Shown here in pieces: positions 28,083 through 37,210 of a DNA stretch of 64,000 nucleotides; the first letter of the stretch is position 1, and every line of letters starts with the position of its first letter. The notes below the pieces were generated by a model that saw only the letters and a list, made by a program, of their open reading frames with translations, had not been told where the DNA came from and did no database searches. Source of the DNA: Bryobacterales bacterium (GTDB lineage: Bacteria > Acidobacteriota > Terriglobia > Bryobacterales > UBA6623); contig JAPPLB010000123.1 in NCBI GenBank assembly GCA_028819575.1, positions 1 to 64,000 of the forward strand, read 5' to 3'. The translations under genes were made by a program, and so were the position numbers.

Positions 28083-30235
28083 CGGCCCTCGGCGGCAACC
28101 CCTTCGTAGTAGGCCCTCGCCTTCTTGAACAGTGCGACCACTTCCTGACGTTGCTCTTCGGAAGCGAATCGACCCTTGTCCTGGACTCGTGAGATCAACT
28201 GGTCGACCCAGGCGACGAAGAACTGCCCGTCCTCCCTGCGCGAGACTCCTTTGCCGTCGACGGTCAGATAGACGGGACTCGTGTGTGCGTACAGATCGGT
28301 GTCATTGACCAGATAGCGGTGGAAATCGCCGCGGACACGAGCGGCAACCCAGGAGCCCTCCGCAACAGGAATCTCCTTCGTAAGCTGAACGAATGATCCA
28401 TCCGCGCGAGGTTCCTCGCTGGCGACCACCTCGCCGTTGACCACGATCTCCAGTCGTTTCATCGGGACGAGCGAGGTGGCCGACGCCTCCACGCGAATCC
28501 TGTCACCGGACGAGATCTTGAGCTCGTCGCCAGGGAGTCGGCCGTTCACCTTAAATCGAAGTATCGGGCCATTCGTGGCGAAGCTCCGCCCTTTTCGAAA
28601 GTTCTCAACCCAGTCGCCGGCGTTGAGTGCATCACCGGTGTAGACATAGACACGGTGGCCGCCGGGGATCCAATGATGGCGACGGTTCGTGAAGCTGTCG
28701 GTGCCGGCGGAGATCGCACAGCGCAAGCCGGTGTTCAGCAGACGATACCAGTAGGGCGTTGCGGCGTCTTCGTTCGAGTTGCTCATCACATCCATCGCAT
28801 CGACGGAGCCGAGCGCCAGGTCCACCGGCATTTCACGAGCGCTCATGGTTTGCGGGTCGGAGGTAAAGCTGTATCCCGGATGGGCGTAGCTCGCCACGCC
28901 GCCCTGTTGCTTGGCGCCCCACGCCTGGACGTGATTCGGCGGATAATCGTGCGGGTACGAGGTATCGCTAAAACCCGTGTAGAGCGGCTTGACGAGTTGT
29001 TTCAGACCCGTGAAGCACATATGCCCATAGGGGCCGTTGTTGCGCATCTCCTCGCCCCAGTAGAGGATGTGCGTCGGATCGCTCAACTTGTGAGGACGCC
29101 CCTCGAAATACTGCTCGTCGTGAACTTGCGGTCCAGACGAGTTCGCAACCATCAAATTCGCGTAGTTGAGGTCCTCGCCGAGGACCTGGGTCTGAATGTC
29201 CTCCGGTGTCATGAACTCGTGGTCGTTGTAGTTGACGTGCGTGTGGAGATCGCCGCCATACCAATGTCTCTTCGCCAAGTGGGATGTGCGCTCGAGCTTG
29301 ATGGTGACAGCGGTCGTTTCGCCGGCGAGCACTTCGACGTCATGCTTGACGGGTTTGTACTCGATTCCCCGAACCGCCTCGATCGAGGCAGTTCCCTCGG
29401 GAATGCGGATCTCGTGCTCGCCACGGCTGTAGTAGAAGTAGTCACCGTGGGTCCACGTGATGCGGGAGAGTGTGGCGTCGCCGGCCCGTCCGTCGGGTGC
29501 ATAGGCAAGGCCGTCGGAACCGCGCACGTAGACGCGGGCCGCAACCGCGGCGCCGTCCTCCTCCGTCCTGACGCGCAACCTTCCCCAGCTCACGACTTCG
29601 ATCGGGAAACGAGTCGTCGACCCAATCCGGCTTTCGGGCGGCGATCCTTCAGAGGGGATATCGATTCCGGCGAAGACCCGGACCCTCGCTTCGCGCGGTT
29701 CGAGCGACTGCGGCCGGAGGTTCAGCAAGGCATACGTCACACGTCCAGCCGATGCGGTCCAACGGTCGGTGGGTCCGATGTCGCCGACGGTCGCGATGAT
29801 CTTGATGTCCTTCGTTTGGTCCAACTCGTTCCGCAACATCACGGGCAGGTTGTAGGTTTCCCGGAGGCCCAAGCGCAGGCGGTCGGGCTTCGCGACGACC
29901 TCCAGTCCCGACGAGTTGAGGCGTATCTTGAGCACACCGGGAAGATCGAGATCCCATAGCTCCGGTATTCCAGCGCGCCGCCAACGGCGGAACGACACCG
30001 TCAAAGGCAAATGGAAATCCCCATCCCGGCGCAGCAGGATCCGCACCATGTCGAGTTCCGTCAGCGGACCCGGATAGTTGACGGGCTGGAACCCTTGGCG
30101 GGACGTCTCGAATGTATATTCGTCCCCAGGGGTGGGCAGGTTGCGTCCCGCCGTCGAGATCTCGGCAACCCACCAGAGGCATACCGCAAACCCAAGAAGA
30201 ATCCCTAAGCGCTTGGCGATCATGGGGGCAATCAT
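28079..30235 (-). CDS. CehA/McbA-type PHP-fold metallohydrolase, secreted
   Basis: About 718 residues from the first ATG (30235). A TTG at 30286 would overlap the preceding gene, and the ATG at 30223 starts MIAKRLGILLGFAVCLWW, a good signal/anchor, so the start is uncertain. The PHP-type metal site is GGDLHTHVNYNDHEF, then YWGEEMRNNGPYGHM, YAHPGYS and SAGTDSF. Carboxypeptidase-like beta domains flank it. CehA and McbA hydrolyse carbamate esters; the substrate here is unknown. It is in an operon with DUF1501 and DUF1549/DUF1553 genes upstream and a PL22-like gene downstream. Confidence 0.88.
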   Translation of the reverse strand: MIAPMIAKRLGILLGFAVCLWWVAEISTAGRNLPTPGDEYTFETSRQGFQPVNYPGPLTELDMVRILLRRDGDFHLPLTVSFRRWRRAGIPELWDLDLPGVLKIRLNSSGLEVVAKPDRLRLGLRETYNLPVMLRNELDQTKDIKIIATVGDIGPTDRWTASAGRVTYALLNLRPQSLEPREARVRVFAGIDIPSEGSPPESRIGSTTRFPIEVVSWGRLRVRTEEDGAAVAARVYVRGSDGLAYAPDGRAGDATLSRITWTHGDYFYYSRGEHEIRIPEGTASIEAVRGIEYKPVKHDVEVLAGETTAVTIKLERTSHLAKRHWYGGDLHTHVNYNDHEFMTPEDIQTQVLGEDLNYANLMVANSSGPQVHDEQYFEGRPHKLSDPTHILYWGEEMRNNGPYGHMCFTGLKQLVKPLYTGFSDTSYPHDYPPNHVQAWGAKQQGGVASYAHPGYSFTSDPQTMSAREMPVDLALGSVDAMDVMSNSNEDAATPYWYRLLNTGLRCAISAGTDSFTNRRHHWIPGGHRVYVYTGDALNAGDWVENFRKGRSFATNGPILRFKVNGRLPGDELKISSGDRIRVEASATSLVPMKRLEIVVNGEVVASEEPRADGSFVQLTKEIPVAEGSWVAARVRGDFHRYLVNDTDLYAHTSPVYLTVDGKGVSRREDGQFFVAWVDQLISRVQDKGRFASEEQRQEVVALFKKARAYYEGVAAEGR

Positions 30236-30278
30236 AGCAACCGCTGCGCCCGGCTCCGGCTTTTGGGGAGAAGCAGCC

Positions 30279-31697
30279 TTAGACAATCTCCGAGATCACC
30301 CGGCCGTGAACCTGGGTCAGCCGTTCCTTACGACCCATGTGAAGATAGCTCAAGTTGTCCTGGTTCAATCCGAGCTGGTGCAGCATCGTGGTGTGGATGT
30401 CGCGGAAGTGGTAGGGTTTCTCGATCGCGCGAAGACCGATCGCATCGGTAGCACCGACCGTCTGTCCGCCCTTGACGCCGCCACCGGCCATCCACATCGA
30501 GAATCCCAAGTTGTGATGATCGCGGCCTACCCCACCCTGGGCTTCAGGCGATCGTCCGAACTCGCCGCCCCACAGGACCAATGTTTCATCGAGCAAGCCG
30601 CGGCGCTTGAGATCCTTCAATAGACCGGCCACCGGCTTATCGGTCTCCGACGCCATGCGGAGATGGTTTTCTTCGATGTCTTTGTGGGCGTCCCACTGCA
30701 AGTTGCCCGGACCGCCGCCGGAAACAACGCACACGAACCGCACGCCGCTCTCCACCAATCGCCGCGCCAGCAGGCAGCGCCGGCCATAGTCATTCGTCGG
30801 CTCGACTCCGACTCCGTAGAGATCCAGCGTTTCCCGCGGTTCGTTGCCGAGGTCCAAAACCTCTGGCGCTTCCATCTGCATCTTGAACGCCAGGTCGTAA
30901 GCCTTGATCCGCGCACCGAATTCATCTTCGTCCTCGGCCAGGGTCTGCTCGTTGAGCTTGCGAATCAGGTCGAGCGTCTCCCGGCGTTGGTCGAGCGAGA
31001 CTCCCTGGGGCAGGTCGAGATTCAGAACCGGCCGCGTACCGGATCGGAACATTGTCGGCTGATACACCGCCGGCAGGAAGCCGTGCATATACATCGGCTG
31101 GCCTGCCTCGAGCGCCCCGTCGGGATCAGGCATCACTACATACGAGGGCAGAGATTCGCTCTCGGACCCGAGGCCGAAGACGGTCCACGACCCCATGCTC
31201 GGGAAGCCCGGCACGATACGTCCGGTGAACAGTTCGTACTGCGCCGCCGAATGGACGACCATATCGCCATGGCAGCTTCGCAGCACCGCGATGTCGTCGA
31301 TGCACTCGGCCGTATAGGGGAACAAGTCGGAGACTTCGATGCCGCTCCGGCCGTACTTCTTGAAAACCCGCTTGGTGCCGAGAAGCTTGGCGTCTTCCTT
31401 GACGAACTGGTACTTCGCCTCTCCGAATTCCTTCGGGCGCGGCTGACCGTGCAACTCGTTCAACAACGGTTTGGGGTCGAACGTCTCGACCTGGCTCGGC
31501 CCTCCGGCCATGAACAGAAAGATGACGGATTTCGCCTTGGCATCGTGATGCGGCGGTTTGGCCGCCAAAGGATTCAGATTCGCCCCACGAGCCCGATCGC
31601 GCTGGAGCATCGAGGCCAGCGCCAAAGCACCGAAACCACAGAAGCCGTCACGGATGAACTCCCGCCGGTTACGGGTGAATCGCACATGTTCCGGCAT
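30279..31697 (-). CDS. DUF1501 protein (sulfatase-like fold), Tat-like signal
   Basis: 472 residues. The N-terminus NRREFIRDGFCGFGALALA is a twin-arginine-like signal. DUF1501 signatures follow: KSVIFLFMAGGPSQVETFDP, RSCHGDMVVHSAAQYELFTG, SMGSWTVFGLGSESESLPSY, LLARRLVESGVRFVCV and LWGGEFGRSPEAQGGVGRDHH. The family is related to alkaline phosphatase/sulfatase folds. It almost always sits beside a DUF1549/DUF1553 gene, as here, where that gene ends two bases upstream. Confidence 0.93.
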   Translation of the reverse strand: MPEHVRFTRNRREFIRDGFCGFGALALASMLQRDRARGANLNPLAAKPPHHDAKAKSVIFLFMAGGPSQVETFDPKPLLNELHGQPRPKEFGEAKYQFVKEDAKLLGTKRVFKKYGRSGIEVSDLFPYTAECIDDIAVLRSCHGDMVVHSAAQYELFTGRIVPGFPSMGSWTVFGLGSESESLPSYVVMPDPDGALEAGQPMYMHGFLPAVYQPTMFRSGTRPVLNLDLPQGVSLDQRRETLDLIRKLNEQTLAEDEDEFGARIKAYDLAFKMQMEAPEVLDLGNEPRETLDLYGVGVEPTNDYGRRCLLARRLVESGVRFVCVVSGGGPGNLQWDAHKDIEENHLRMASETDKPVAGLLKDLKRRGLLDETLVLWGGEFGRSPEAQGGVGRDHHNLGFSMWMAGGGVKGGQTVGATDAIGLRAIEKPYHFRDIHTTMLHQLGLNQDNLSYLHMGRKERLTQVHGRVISEIV

Positions 31698-31698
31698 A

Positions 31699-33717
31699 TC
31701 AGTTCACGTAGAGGAAAGAGTTCAAGTTGAACATCGCCAAGGCGAACTCCCTCAACGGCTGCTTCTCGATAAACGCAACGGCAAGCCGCTTTTCGGTCTC
31801 GCCAGGCATCCGCCCGGTGGTGAGCAAATAGGCGCGCTCCGCCTGCTGGGCCGGGTCTGTGCCCACCTCCCGCACCAGGCGTTTGGCGAAGACCTCGGCG
31901 AGTTCGTTCGATGACCGGCCGTTGAGCAATTCCAGCGCCTGAGGAGCGTGAGTGCTTGCCTCGCGGCGGGCGCAACTCGTCATCAAGGCCGGCTGATCGA
32001 ACACTTCCATGAACGGCAGCCGCAGATTCCTCTTCGCAATCAGATAGACCGATCGGCGATAGTGGTCTTCGGAGTTCTTGGCGACTTGCCACTGGTGCGG
32101 CTTGTACAACGAGTCCACGAGCTCCTGTTCCACGGGGATCATGATGCTTTCCCCGCCCCGCTTCGGATTCAGCTTGCCGCTAACCGCCAGCATCGCATCC
32201 CGAATCTCTTCGGCTTCCAGACGCCGCCGGTTGAACTTCCACAAGAGCCGGTTCTGCGGGTCCGCCTCCGTTGCCCTCTTCTCGCCGGGAGACAGCGAAG
32301 ATTGCCGGTAGGTGCTGCTCAGCACCATCATGCGGTGCATCGGTTTGGCCTTCCAGCCGCTGTCGACAAAGGCATTGGCCAAGTGGTCGAGCAACTCGGG
32401 GTGACTCGGGCGGTCTCCCATGAATCCGAAGTCGTTGGGGGTATTGACAATCCCGTTGCCGAAGTGAGATGCCCACATGCGGTTCACGGCGACGCGCGCC
32501 GTCAGCGGGTGTTGCGGATCAGTCAGCCAGTGTGCGAGCCGCGTCCTCGGATTCAAGGTGTCCCCGGGAAGTTCCGGCACACCGTCGGGAAGGAGAACGC
32601 CCAGAGGCCGCATGCCGACCTCTTCGCCCTTGCTCGCGTAATTCCCCCGCTCCAGGACGTGAATGGGCGATCGCTTCTCACGGTCATTCCTGATGCTCGC
32701 GATGGCTGGAAGCGGCTTGGGAATTTGCGCCTCCAGTTCCTTGATCCGGGCCTGAATCTTTTTCTCCGCCGCTTCTTTCTCCTCGCCTTTCAGGCCTTTC
32801 GTCTCACCCCGGAGCTTCTTGATCTGCTTCTCGATACGCTCCGTGGTGCTCTTGACGTAGTCTTGCTGCTCCTGAGGTGCGATGACGATCTGGTGCTCCT
32901 GTGTTTCCGCGAGGAAGGCTTGCAAGCGGTAATAGTCCTTCTGCCGGATCGGGTCGAACATGTGGTCGTGGCAGCGGGCGCAACCCACAGTCAGGCCGAG
33001 AAAAGCCGCTCCAATGATGTCGGTCCGCTCGGTGAGCACTTCGTTGCGGCTGCTCGCCACTTCCTGGTTGCCGGCGTTCCGGCGCACCGCCCCGAGGCGA
33101 TGGAACCCCGCCGCGATCTGCATCTCGCGGTTGTCCGGACCGATCTCATCGCCCGCGAGTTGCTCCCGGACAAACTGATCGAAGGGTTTGTCGTTGTTGA
33201 ACGCCCGGATCACGTAGTCGCGGAAGCGCCACGAGCCGTGCATCGTGCGATCGTATTCGAAACCTTCGGTCTCGGCGAAACGCACCAAGTCGAGCCATCG
33301 CTGTCCCCAGCGCTCGCCGTAGTGTTGGCTCGCGAGAAGACGATCCACGACTTTTTCGTACGCGTCAGGCGAGCGGTCGAATACGAAATCGGCGACCTCG
33401 CCAGGAGACGGCGGAAGGCCGATCAGGTCGAACGTCACGCGGCGAATCAAAGTCGCGCGGTCCGCTTCGGGAGCCGGCCGCAGCCCCTTTTCCTTGAGCT
33501 TCTCGAGAACGAAGGCGTCAATCGAGTTGCGAACCCAGGTTTGATCACTCGGATTCGAAAACGCCGGGACAGCAGGGCGGCTTCGTTCTTGAAGAGACCA
33601 GAACTTGCGCTCAGAATCGCGGTACTTCGACTCGACTCCGACCGAGGCGGCGAACACGACCGAGGCGGCGATCAGTATCGCGCCGCTGGATAGCAACAGC
33701 CGTCGACTCTGCGACAT
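31699..33717 (-). CDS. DUF1549/DUF1553 protein (planctomycete-type)
   Basis: 672 residues from the ATG at 33717 (MSQSRRLLLSSGAILIAASV, a signal peptide). The frame stays open to 34053, but that part is not conserved. DUF1549: WVRNSIDAFVLEKLKEKGL, RRVTFDLIGLPPSPGEVADF, ERWGQRWLDLVRFAETEGFE and GCARCHDHMFDPI, a CxxCH-like motif. A coiled coil (about 370-430) is followed by DUF1553: HPLTARVAVNRMW, FMGDRPSHPELLDHLA and RRRLEAEEIRDAMLAVSG. There is no N-terminal cytochrome c domain. It is the first gene of the minus-strand operon, probably exported. Confidence 0.92.
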   Translation of the reverse strand: MSQSRRLLLSSGAILIAASVVFAASVGVESKYRDSERKFWSLQERSRPAVPAFSNPSDQTWVRNSIDAFVLEKLKEKGLRPAPEADRATLIRRVTFDLIGLPPSPGEVADFVFDRSPDAYEKVVDRLLASQHYGERWGQRWLDLVRFAETEGFEYDRTMHGSWRFRDYVIRAFNNDKPFDQFVREQLAGDEIGPDNREMQIAAGFHRLGAVRRNAGNQEVASSRNEVLTERTDIIGAAFLGLTVGCARCHDHMFDPIRQKDYYRLQAFLAETQEHQIVIAPQEQQDYVKSTTERIEKQIKKLRGETKGLKGEEKEAAEKKIQARIKELEAQIPKPLPAIASIRNDREKRSPIHVLERGNYASKGEEVGMRPLGVLLPDGVPELPGDTLNPRTRLAHWLTDPQHPLTARVAVNRMWASHFGNGIVNTPNDFGFMGDRPSHPELLDHLANAFVDSGWKAKPMHRMMVLSSTYRQSSLSPGEKRATEADPQNRLLWKFNRRRLEAEEIRDAMLAVSGKLNPKRGGESIMIPVEQELVDSLYKPHQWQVAKNSEDHYRRSVYLIAKRNLRLPFMEVFDQPALMTSCARREASTHAPQALELLNGRSSNELAEVFAKRLVREVGTDPAQQAERAYLLTTGRMPGETEKRLAVAFIEKQPLREFALAMFNLNSFLYVN

Positions 33718-34340
33718 TCCGTTCTCAGCGTCCAGGATTCTTTTTGCCGAGCGCACCCTTTTGCCAACCAACGAGAGGGCTCCCGGCGAACCACAAAACT
33801 CCACAGTAATCATAGCGCAACGACCCGAAGCTGCCGTGTCAACGCAATTTGGAACGTTCCCCTTTCCCGGCATGGATTCATTTTGCGTTTGGCGGCCCGG
33901 CCGGAGATTCCCGGCGGTGCGACCTGAGCTCAACAAAGGCGAACCGAACGGACGTAAAGCCACGTTTCGTAACTCGTGATTCGTAAAAAACGTTACAGGC
34001 CGTGTTGCCGGCGCGGACGGCTCGCACTTCGTTCTGCCTGCCCTCTCAGGCACTTCGCCCCGCCCACTTGGGGAGACATGCGAGCCGGGATTGCCGCCTG
34101 GCAGTCCTCATGCTATGCAGGCCGGGACGGCAAAAAAAGACTGAAGGGCTTCAGTACTTGTTGGGTCGAAGGGAACTTTCTGCTTGGCTCACATTGGGAC
34201 AACTCAGACTACATAGACACAACCTGGAGCTACCGAGGTCCTCCCGCTTTTTCCCGGCTCATCCGAATGAAGTCCGGGGCGGAGAGACCCGGTTGCGGTT
34301 CGCTAACATGGGCAATGCATCGCCTATTGATGAACCTCTC
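33718..34340. other. Divergent intergenic region with a decayed repeat copy
   Basis: 623 bases without a credible gene, between the DUF1549/1553 gene and the sugar isomerase-like gene. On the minus strand a TTGACA (33837-33842) and TATGAT (33809-33814) occur, but 22 bases apart, too far for a normal promoter. About 33975-34084 matches the dispersed repeat family. Nothing else is recognised. Confidence 0.6.
33975..34084 (-). repeat. Dispersed inverted-repeat element, decayed copy
   Basis: CGGCTCGCACTTCGT, TGCCTGCCCTCTCAGGCACTT, CGCCCCGCCCACTT and GGGGAGACATGCGAG (34070-34084) follow the same order as copies D and E. The preceding ACGTTTCGTAACTCGTGATT resembles GTGTTTCGTG and GTGATTCGTG in the interior of copy E. 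The left terminus is not recognisable. Confidence 0.6.
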
Positions 34341-35342
34341 ATGAAACTCGGTCTCGATCTCTTCAGCCTGCGTTCACAGAACTGGACGGCCTTCGAACTG
34401 CTCGACTACAGCGCGCAGCTTGGCGTCGAGACGGCGCACTTCTCTGAACCGCGTTTCCTGGGCAGTCTGGAGGAATCCCACCTCGACCGGGTCAAGGCTC
34501 ATGCCGACCGCCTCGGTCTCGATCTTGAAGTTGGCTTCACCTCGATTTGCGAGACGTCGCACCGTTTCGAGCCCGAGCACGGCACGCCCGCGGCGCAGCT
34601 CCGCCGCATGCTCCAGGTTGCGCGACGGCTGGGCTCACCGATCGTTCGGTGTTTTCTCGGCACTTCGGAGGACCGTGAAGGACCGATCCCCCTGGAACAG
34701 CACATCGAGAACACCATCAAGACCTGCAAGGCGGTTCGCTCCGAAGCGCTTGATCTGGGCCTGAAGATTGCGGTCGAGAATCACGCCGGCGACCTGCAAT
34801 CCCGTCAGCTTCGGATGCTCATCGAGGAAGCCGGACCGGAGTACGTCGGGGCGCTCTATGACGCCGGCAACGCCGCCTGGACCCTGGAAGATCCTCTGCG
34901 GGCTCTCGAAACCCTCGCGCCTCATGTCCTGACCTCCGGCATGCGCGACTCGGCGATTTGGGAGGTTCCGGGCGGCGGGGCGGTGCAATGGGTGCCGATG
35001 GGCTCAGGCAATGTCGAGATCGACAAGGTGGCCGAACGCTACGCCGAGTTGTGCCCCGGCAAAGCGTTCTCACTCGAGATCATCACTACCCGAACAGCTC
35101 GGATCTTCGGCTACTGGGATGAGACGTTCTGGAGACACTATCGCGACGTCCCGGCCTGGGCCTTCGCCCAGTTCCTGCGGCGCGCGCGGTCAGGCTCGCC
35201 TTATGAAGATGTGCCTCCCGGGCCCCAGGGCGCGTCTCCGGACAGCCCGGCGTTCAAGCAATTCCTTGTCGATCAGGAGCGCCGCGACGTCGAGCAGGCC
35301 GTGGAGTATTGCCGCACGACACTCGGTCTCGGCCGCGGCTGA
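34341..35342 (+). CDS. Sugar phosphate isomerase/epimerase-like TIM barrel
   Basis: 333 residues from ATG 34341 (MKLGLDLFSLRSQNWTAFEL); an ATG at 34308 is the alternative. The fold is the xylose isomerase-like (AP endonuclease 2) TIM barrel. Metal-site stretches are KIAVENHAGDLQSRQLRM, YVGALYDAGNAAWTLED, HVLTSGMRDSAIW and FSLEIITTRTA. Substrates of this family vary (inositol, keto-sugars), so no specific reaction is claimed. A long upstream open frame (from 34002) runs through the decayed repeat and is not coding. Confidence 0.86.
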   Translation: MKLGLDLFSLRSQNWTAFELLDYSAQLGVETAHFSEPRFLGSLEESHLDRVKAHADRLGLDLEVGFTSICETSHRFEPEHGTPAAQLRRMLQVARRLGSPIVRCFLGTSEDREGPIPLEQHIENTIKTCKAVRSEALDLGLKIAVENHAGDLQSRQLRMLIEEAGPEYVGALYDAGNAAWTLEDPLRALETLAPHVLTSGMRDSAIWEVPGGGAVQWVPMGSGNVEIDKVAERYAELCPGKAFSLEIITTRTARIFGYWDETFWRHYRDVPAWAFAQFLRRARSGSPYEDVPPGPQGASPDSPAFKQFLVDQERRDVEQAVEYCRTTLGLGRG

Positions 35343-35545
35343 CCTGAAACATCCCCCTGATCAAGCGGTCCCCTTGGGAGCGCGCGGGTGCCCTCTGGGC
35401 GCCTGCCCGCCTCTCCGCATGACCCGCAGGCAGACGGATGAAAAGCGAACCCGAAACATCGTCCGAATCAAGCAGCCATGACACCGATCCGGATGTTTCT
35501 TGCTCGAATGATCCGCACCGTGTAGCGGGGCGGGGGCGGGACTAG

Positions 35546-35587
35546 CCTGCAAGTCTCAACACGCCGGGAGGCGGGGAGGCATGCAGG
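35546..35587 (+). repeat. Miniature inverted-repeat element, copy F (42 bp)
   Basis: CCTGCAAGTCTCAAC (35546-35560) and GGGGAGGCATGCAGG (35573-35587) are imperfect inverted repeats (11 of 15) with only 12 bases between them. The flanks are TAG and CTA. The right-flank CTA (35588-35590) is the stop codon of the minus-strand PHP gene. It lies in a convergent gap. It looks like a copy reduced to its termini. Confidence 0.75.
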
Positions 35588-36595
35588 CTAACCGCCGAAG
35601 GCCGGCTGCACCCAGGCATGCCTGCCATCCGACCGGGTCACCGTCGCTCTCACATAAGCTTCGCCGGGACGAAGCTCATACTTCGCCTCCAGCCCGTGAG
35701 CCTCGGCGAGCACCTTGCCACCCTTGCCGATGAAGCGTGTCGTGTACCTGAAATTCAACTCCTCCCGGATCGTAATCTCCAAGCCCTTCGAAGAGCGCTC
35801 GACGGTATCGAGATTCACGCCCGTGGATGCGTAAAACCTCCCCTGCTCGAGGGCTTGCACAATCGCCGCTTCCGAAAGCTCCGACGCCAGCACCGAAACC
35901 CAGCCGCGGCCTGGATTCGAAAGCGTCGGCCCGAATTCCTTGAAGTTGTGCGCATCGTCGACCGCGACGCCATAGACCTCACGTCCCGTGCTCAGCACCA
36001 TGTCCCACATTTGCTCCAGACTCGGCGAGCCGCCCCCGCCGAAGTTGTGGGTCGTCCGAATCCCGTTGTACACCTCGAACAGCTTCATGTCGTTGACCCG
36101 CGCCAAGTCGTCCGGCGTCACCGCCCAACGGTAGTTCGGGTGGTTCAGGGACGGCACTGCGTCGGCCGTCCGAATCGCGTCGACGTTCTTCTGAATCGTA
36201 TCCAGGACACTGTGCCCAAAGGCCGGCGGGATGGTCTTGCGAAGCCCGAAGGCGTTGACGTGGACCGGCTTATCCTCGTACCGCGACGTGACTTCCTCAC
36301 CGGCGATCAGCAAGAATCGCTCGTCCGCAGCGAAGAACGAATTCAGAGGCCCCGGGTCCGTGAAGTAGTTGTGATCGGTGAGCACCAGGAACTGATAGCG
36401 GTGCTCCTTGTACCAGCGCGCCACCGCATCCGGCGTGCTGTCGCCATCGCTGTTGATCGTATGCGTGTGAAGATTGCCTTTGTACCAGTTCAATTTCGGT
36501 GTCGAGGCCGCCTGCCTCCCGGACGAAAACGCCCACACCCAGGCCGTGAGGAACACCAAACCGGCTCGAAGCAACCAAGCGGATCGAAGTTTCAT
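35588..36595 (-). CDS. PHP-domain phosphoesterase-like protein, secreted
   Basis: 335 residues from the ATG at 36595, with a signal peptide (MKLRSAWLLRAGLVFLTAWV). PHP motifs: YKGNLHTHTINSDGDSTPD, FLVLTDHNYFTDPG, LIAGEEVTS, SLNHPNYRWAV and GVAVDDAHNF. These are the metal-binding His/Asp/Glu groups of the PHP family, which splits phosphoesters. It is secreted, so histidinol phosphatase is unlikely and the substrate is unknown. It is the second of three PHP/CehA-like proteins in the window. The long N-terminal open frame to 36988 is not conserved. Confidence 0.88.
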   Translation of the reverse strand: MKLRSAWLLRAGLVFLTAWVWAFSSGRQAASTPKLNWYKGNLHTHTINSDGDSTPDAVARWYKEHRYQFLVLTDHNYFTDPGPLNSFFAADERFLLIAGEEVTSRYEDKPVHVNAFGLRKTIPPAFGHSVLDTIQKNVDAIRTADAVPSLNHPNYRWAVTPDDLARVNDMKLFEVYNGIRTTHNFGGGGSPSLEQMWDMVLSTGREVYGVAVDDAHNFKEFGPTLSNPGRGWVSVLASELSEAAIVQALEQGRFYASTGVNLDTVERSSKGLEITIREELNFRYTTRFIGKGGKVLAEAHGLEAKYELRPGEAYVRATVTRSDGRHAWVQPAFGG

Positions 36596-36994
36596 ACCGC
36601 ATAAAGCTACCACAGCTGGGTCCCCCGCTGTGACCCGCTCGGTCGTGACGGAAACAGGGAAGCATCGGGCTGCTGCTTCATGGGTGTCCCCCGTCCGAGA
36701 GTCGACGAGCCATGTTGGGGGCAACCGTAAAAGCAGCGCCGCGGCAACACCTCTCTCGCCAAAACAGTGCAAGCGCGGAACGAGCGGGGATCGCACAGTC
36801 CTGGGCCACGAAGGGTGACTAGTGGCGGGATCAGGTACCATGGGGCATGTGGTCGCGGCGATGAACGGCAGCCACCGCCAAACGTCGGACCGGAGGCCGG
36901 AGTACTCGGAGACGCGCCGGGGTGAATCACTTTGTTGTTGACTGGTGCGTTCCGATGTACGTTGTGAGATCTGTTCGAATGCAGCCATGCAAGG
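36596..36994. other. Intergenic region before the restriction-modification cassette
   Basis: About 400 bases without a supported gene between the secreted PHP gene and the small ribbon-helix-helix gene. TTGTTGACT occurs near 36940-36950 and could be a -35 element for the cassette, but no matching -10 box at 16-18 bases is clear. No repeat-family terminus is seen. Confidence 0.4.
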
Positions 36995-37168
36995 ATGATG
37001 GTCGAACGCCGGAAGAAGACGACAAGACTGACCGTGAGTCTCAACGAAGTGGACTACGCCGTGCTCAACGCCATGGCGCCCAGAAGCGACGTGTCCCTAT
37101 CCTGGGTCATCCAGCAGCCGATCCAGCGCTTCATGCGGAAACACGGCGCGAACCCGAGTTGCCGCTGA
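36995..37168 (+). CDS. Small ribbon-helix-helix (CopG/Arc-like) protein, possibly frameshifted at its end
   Basis: 56-57 residues from ATG 36998 (or the adjacent ATG 36995). RKKTTRLTVSLNEVDYAVLN is a beta-strand and first helix, and SLSWVIQQPIQRFMRK the second helix, a typical RHH DNA-binding dimer fold. It sits directly before the methyltransferase and is a likely regulator of the cassette. The reading frame ends NPSCR at 37168. The other frame continues EPELPLTLAEQACRKEASG to a TAG at 37209, one base before the methyltransferase TTG. The original gene may therefore have been longer and a one-base indel has truncated it. Confidence 0.7.
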   Translation: MMVERRKKTTRLTVSLNEVDYAVLNAMAPRSDVSLSWVIQQPIQRFMRKHGANPSCR

Positions 37169-37210
37169 CCCTGGCGGAGCAAGCGTGTAGGAAGGAGGCA
37201 TCGGGGTAGA

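Noticed and set aside
28655-29959. 434-codon open frame opposite the CehA-like gene
   Set aside because: Shadow frame; Arg/Val/His-rich, no domain recognised.
31948-33693. 581-codon open frame on the plus strand opposite the DUF1549/1553 gene
   Set aside because: It is a shadow of a strongly conserved protein; no motif and no ribosome site.
33809-33842. Promoter TTGACA/TATGAT on the minus strand before the DUF1549/1553 gene
   Set aside because: Each box is good, but the spacer is 22 bases, beyond the usual 16-18.
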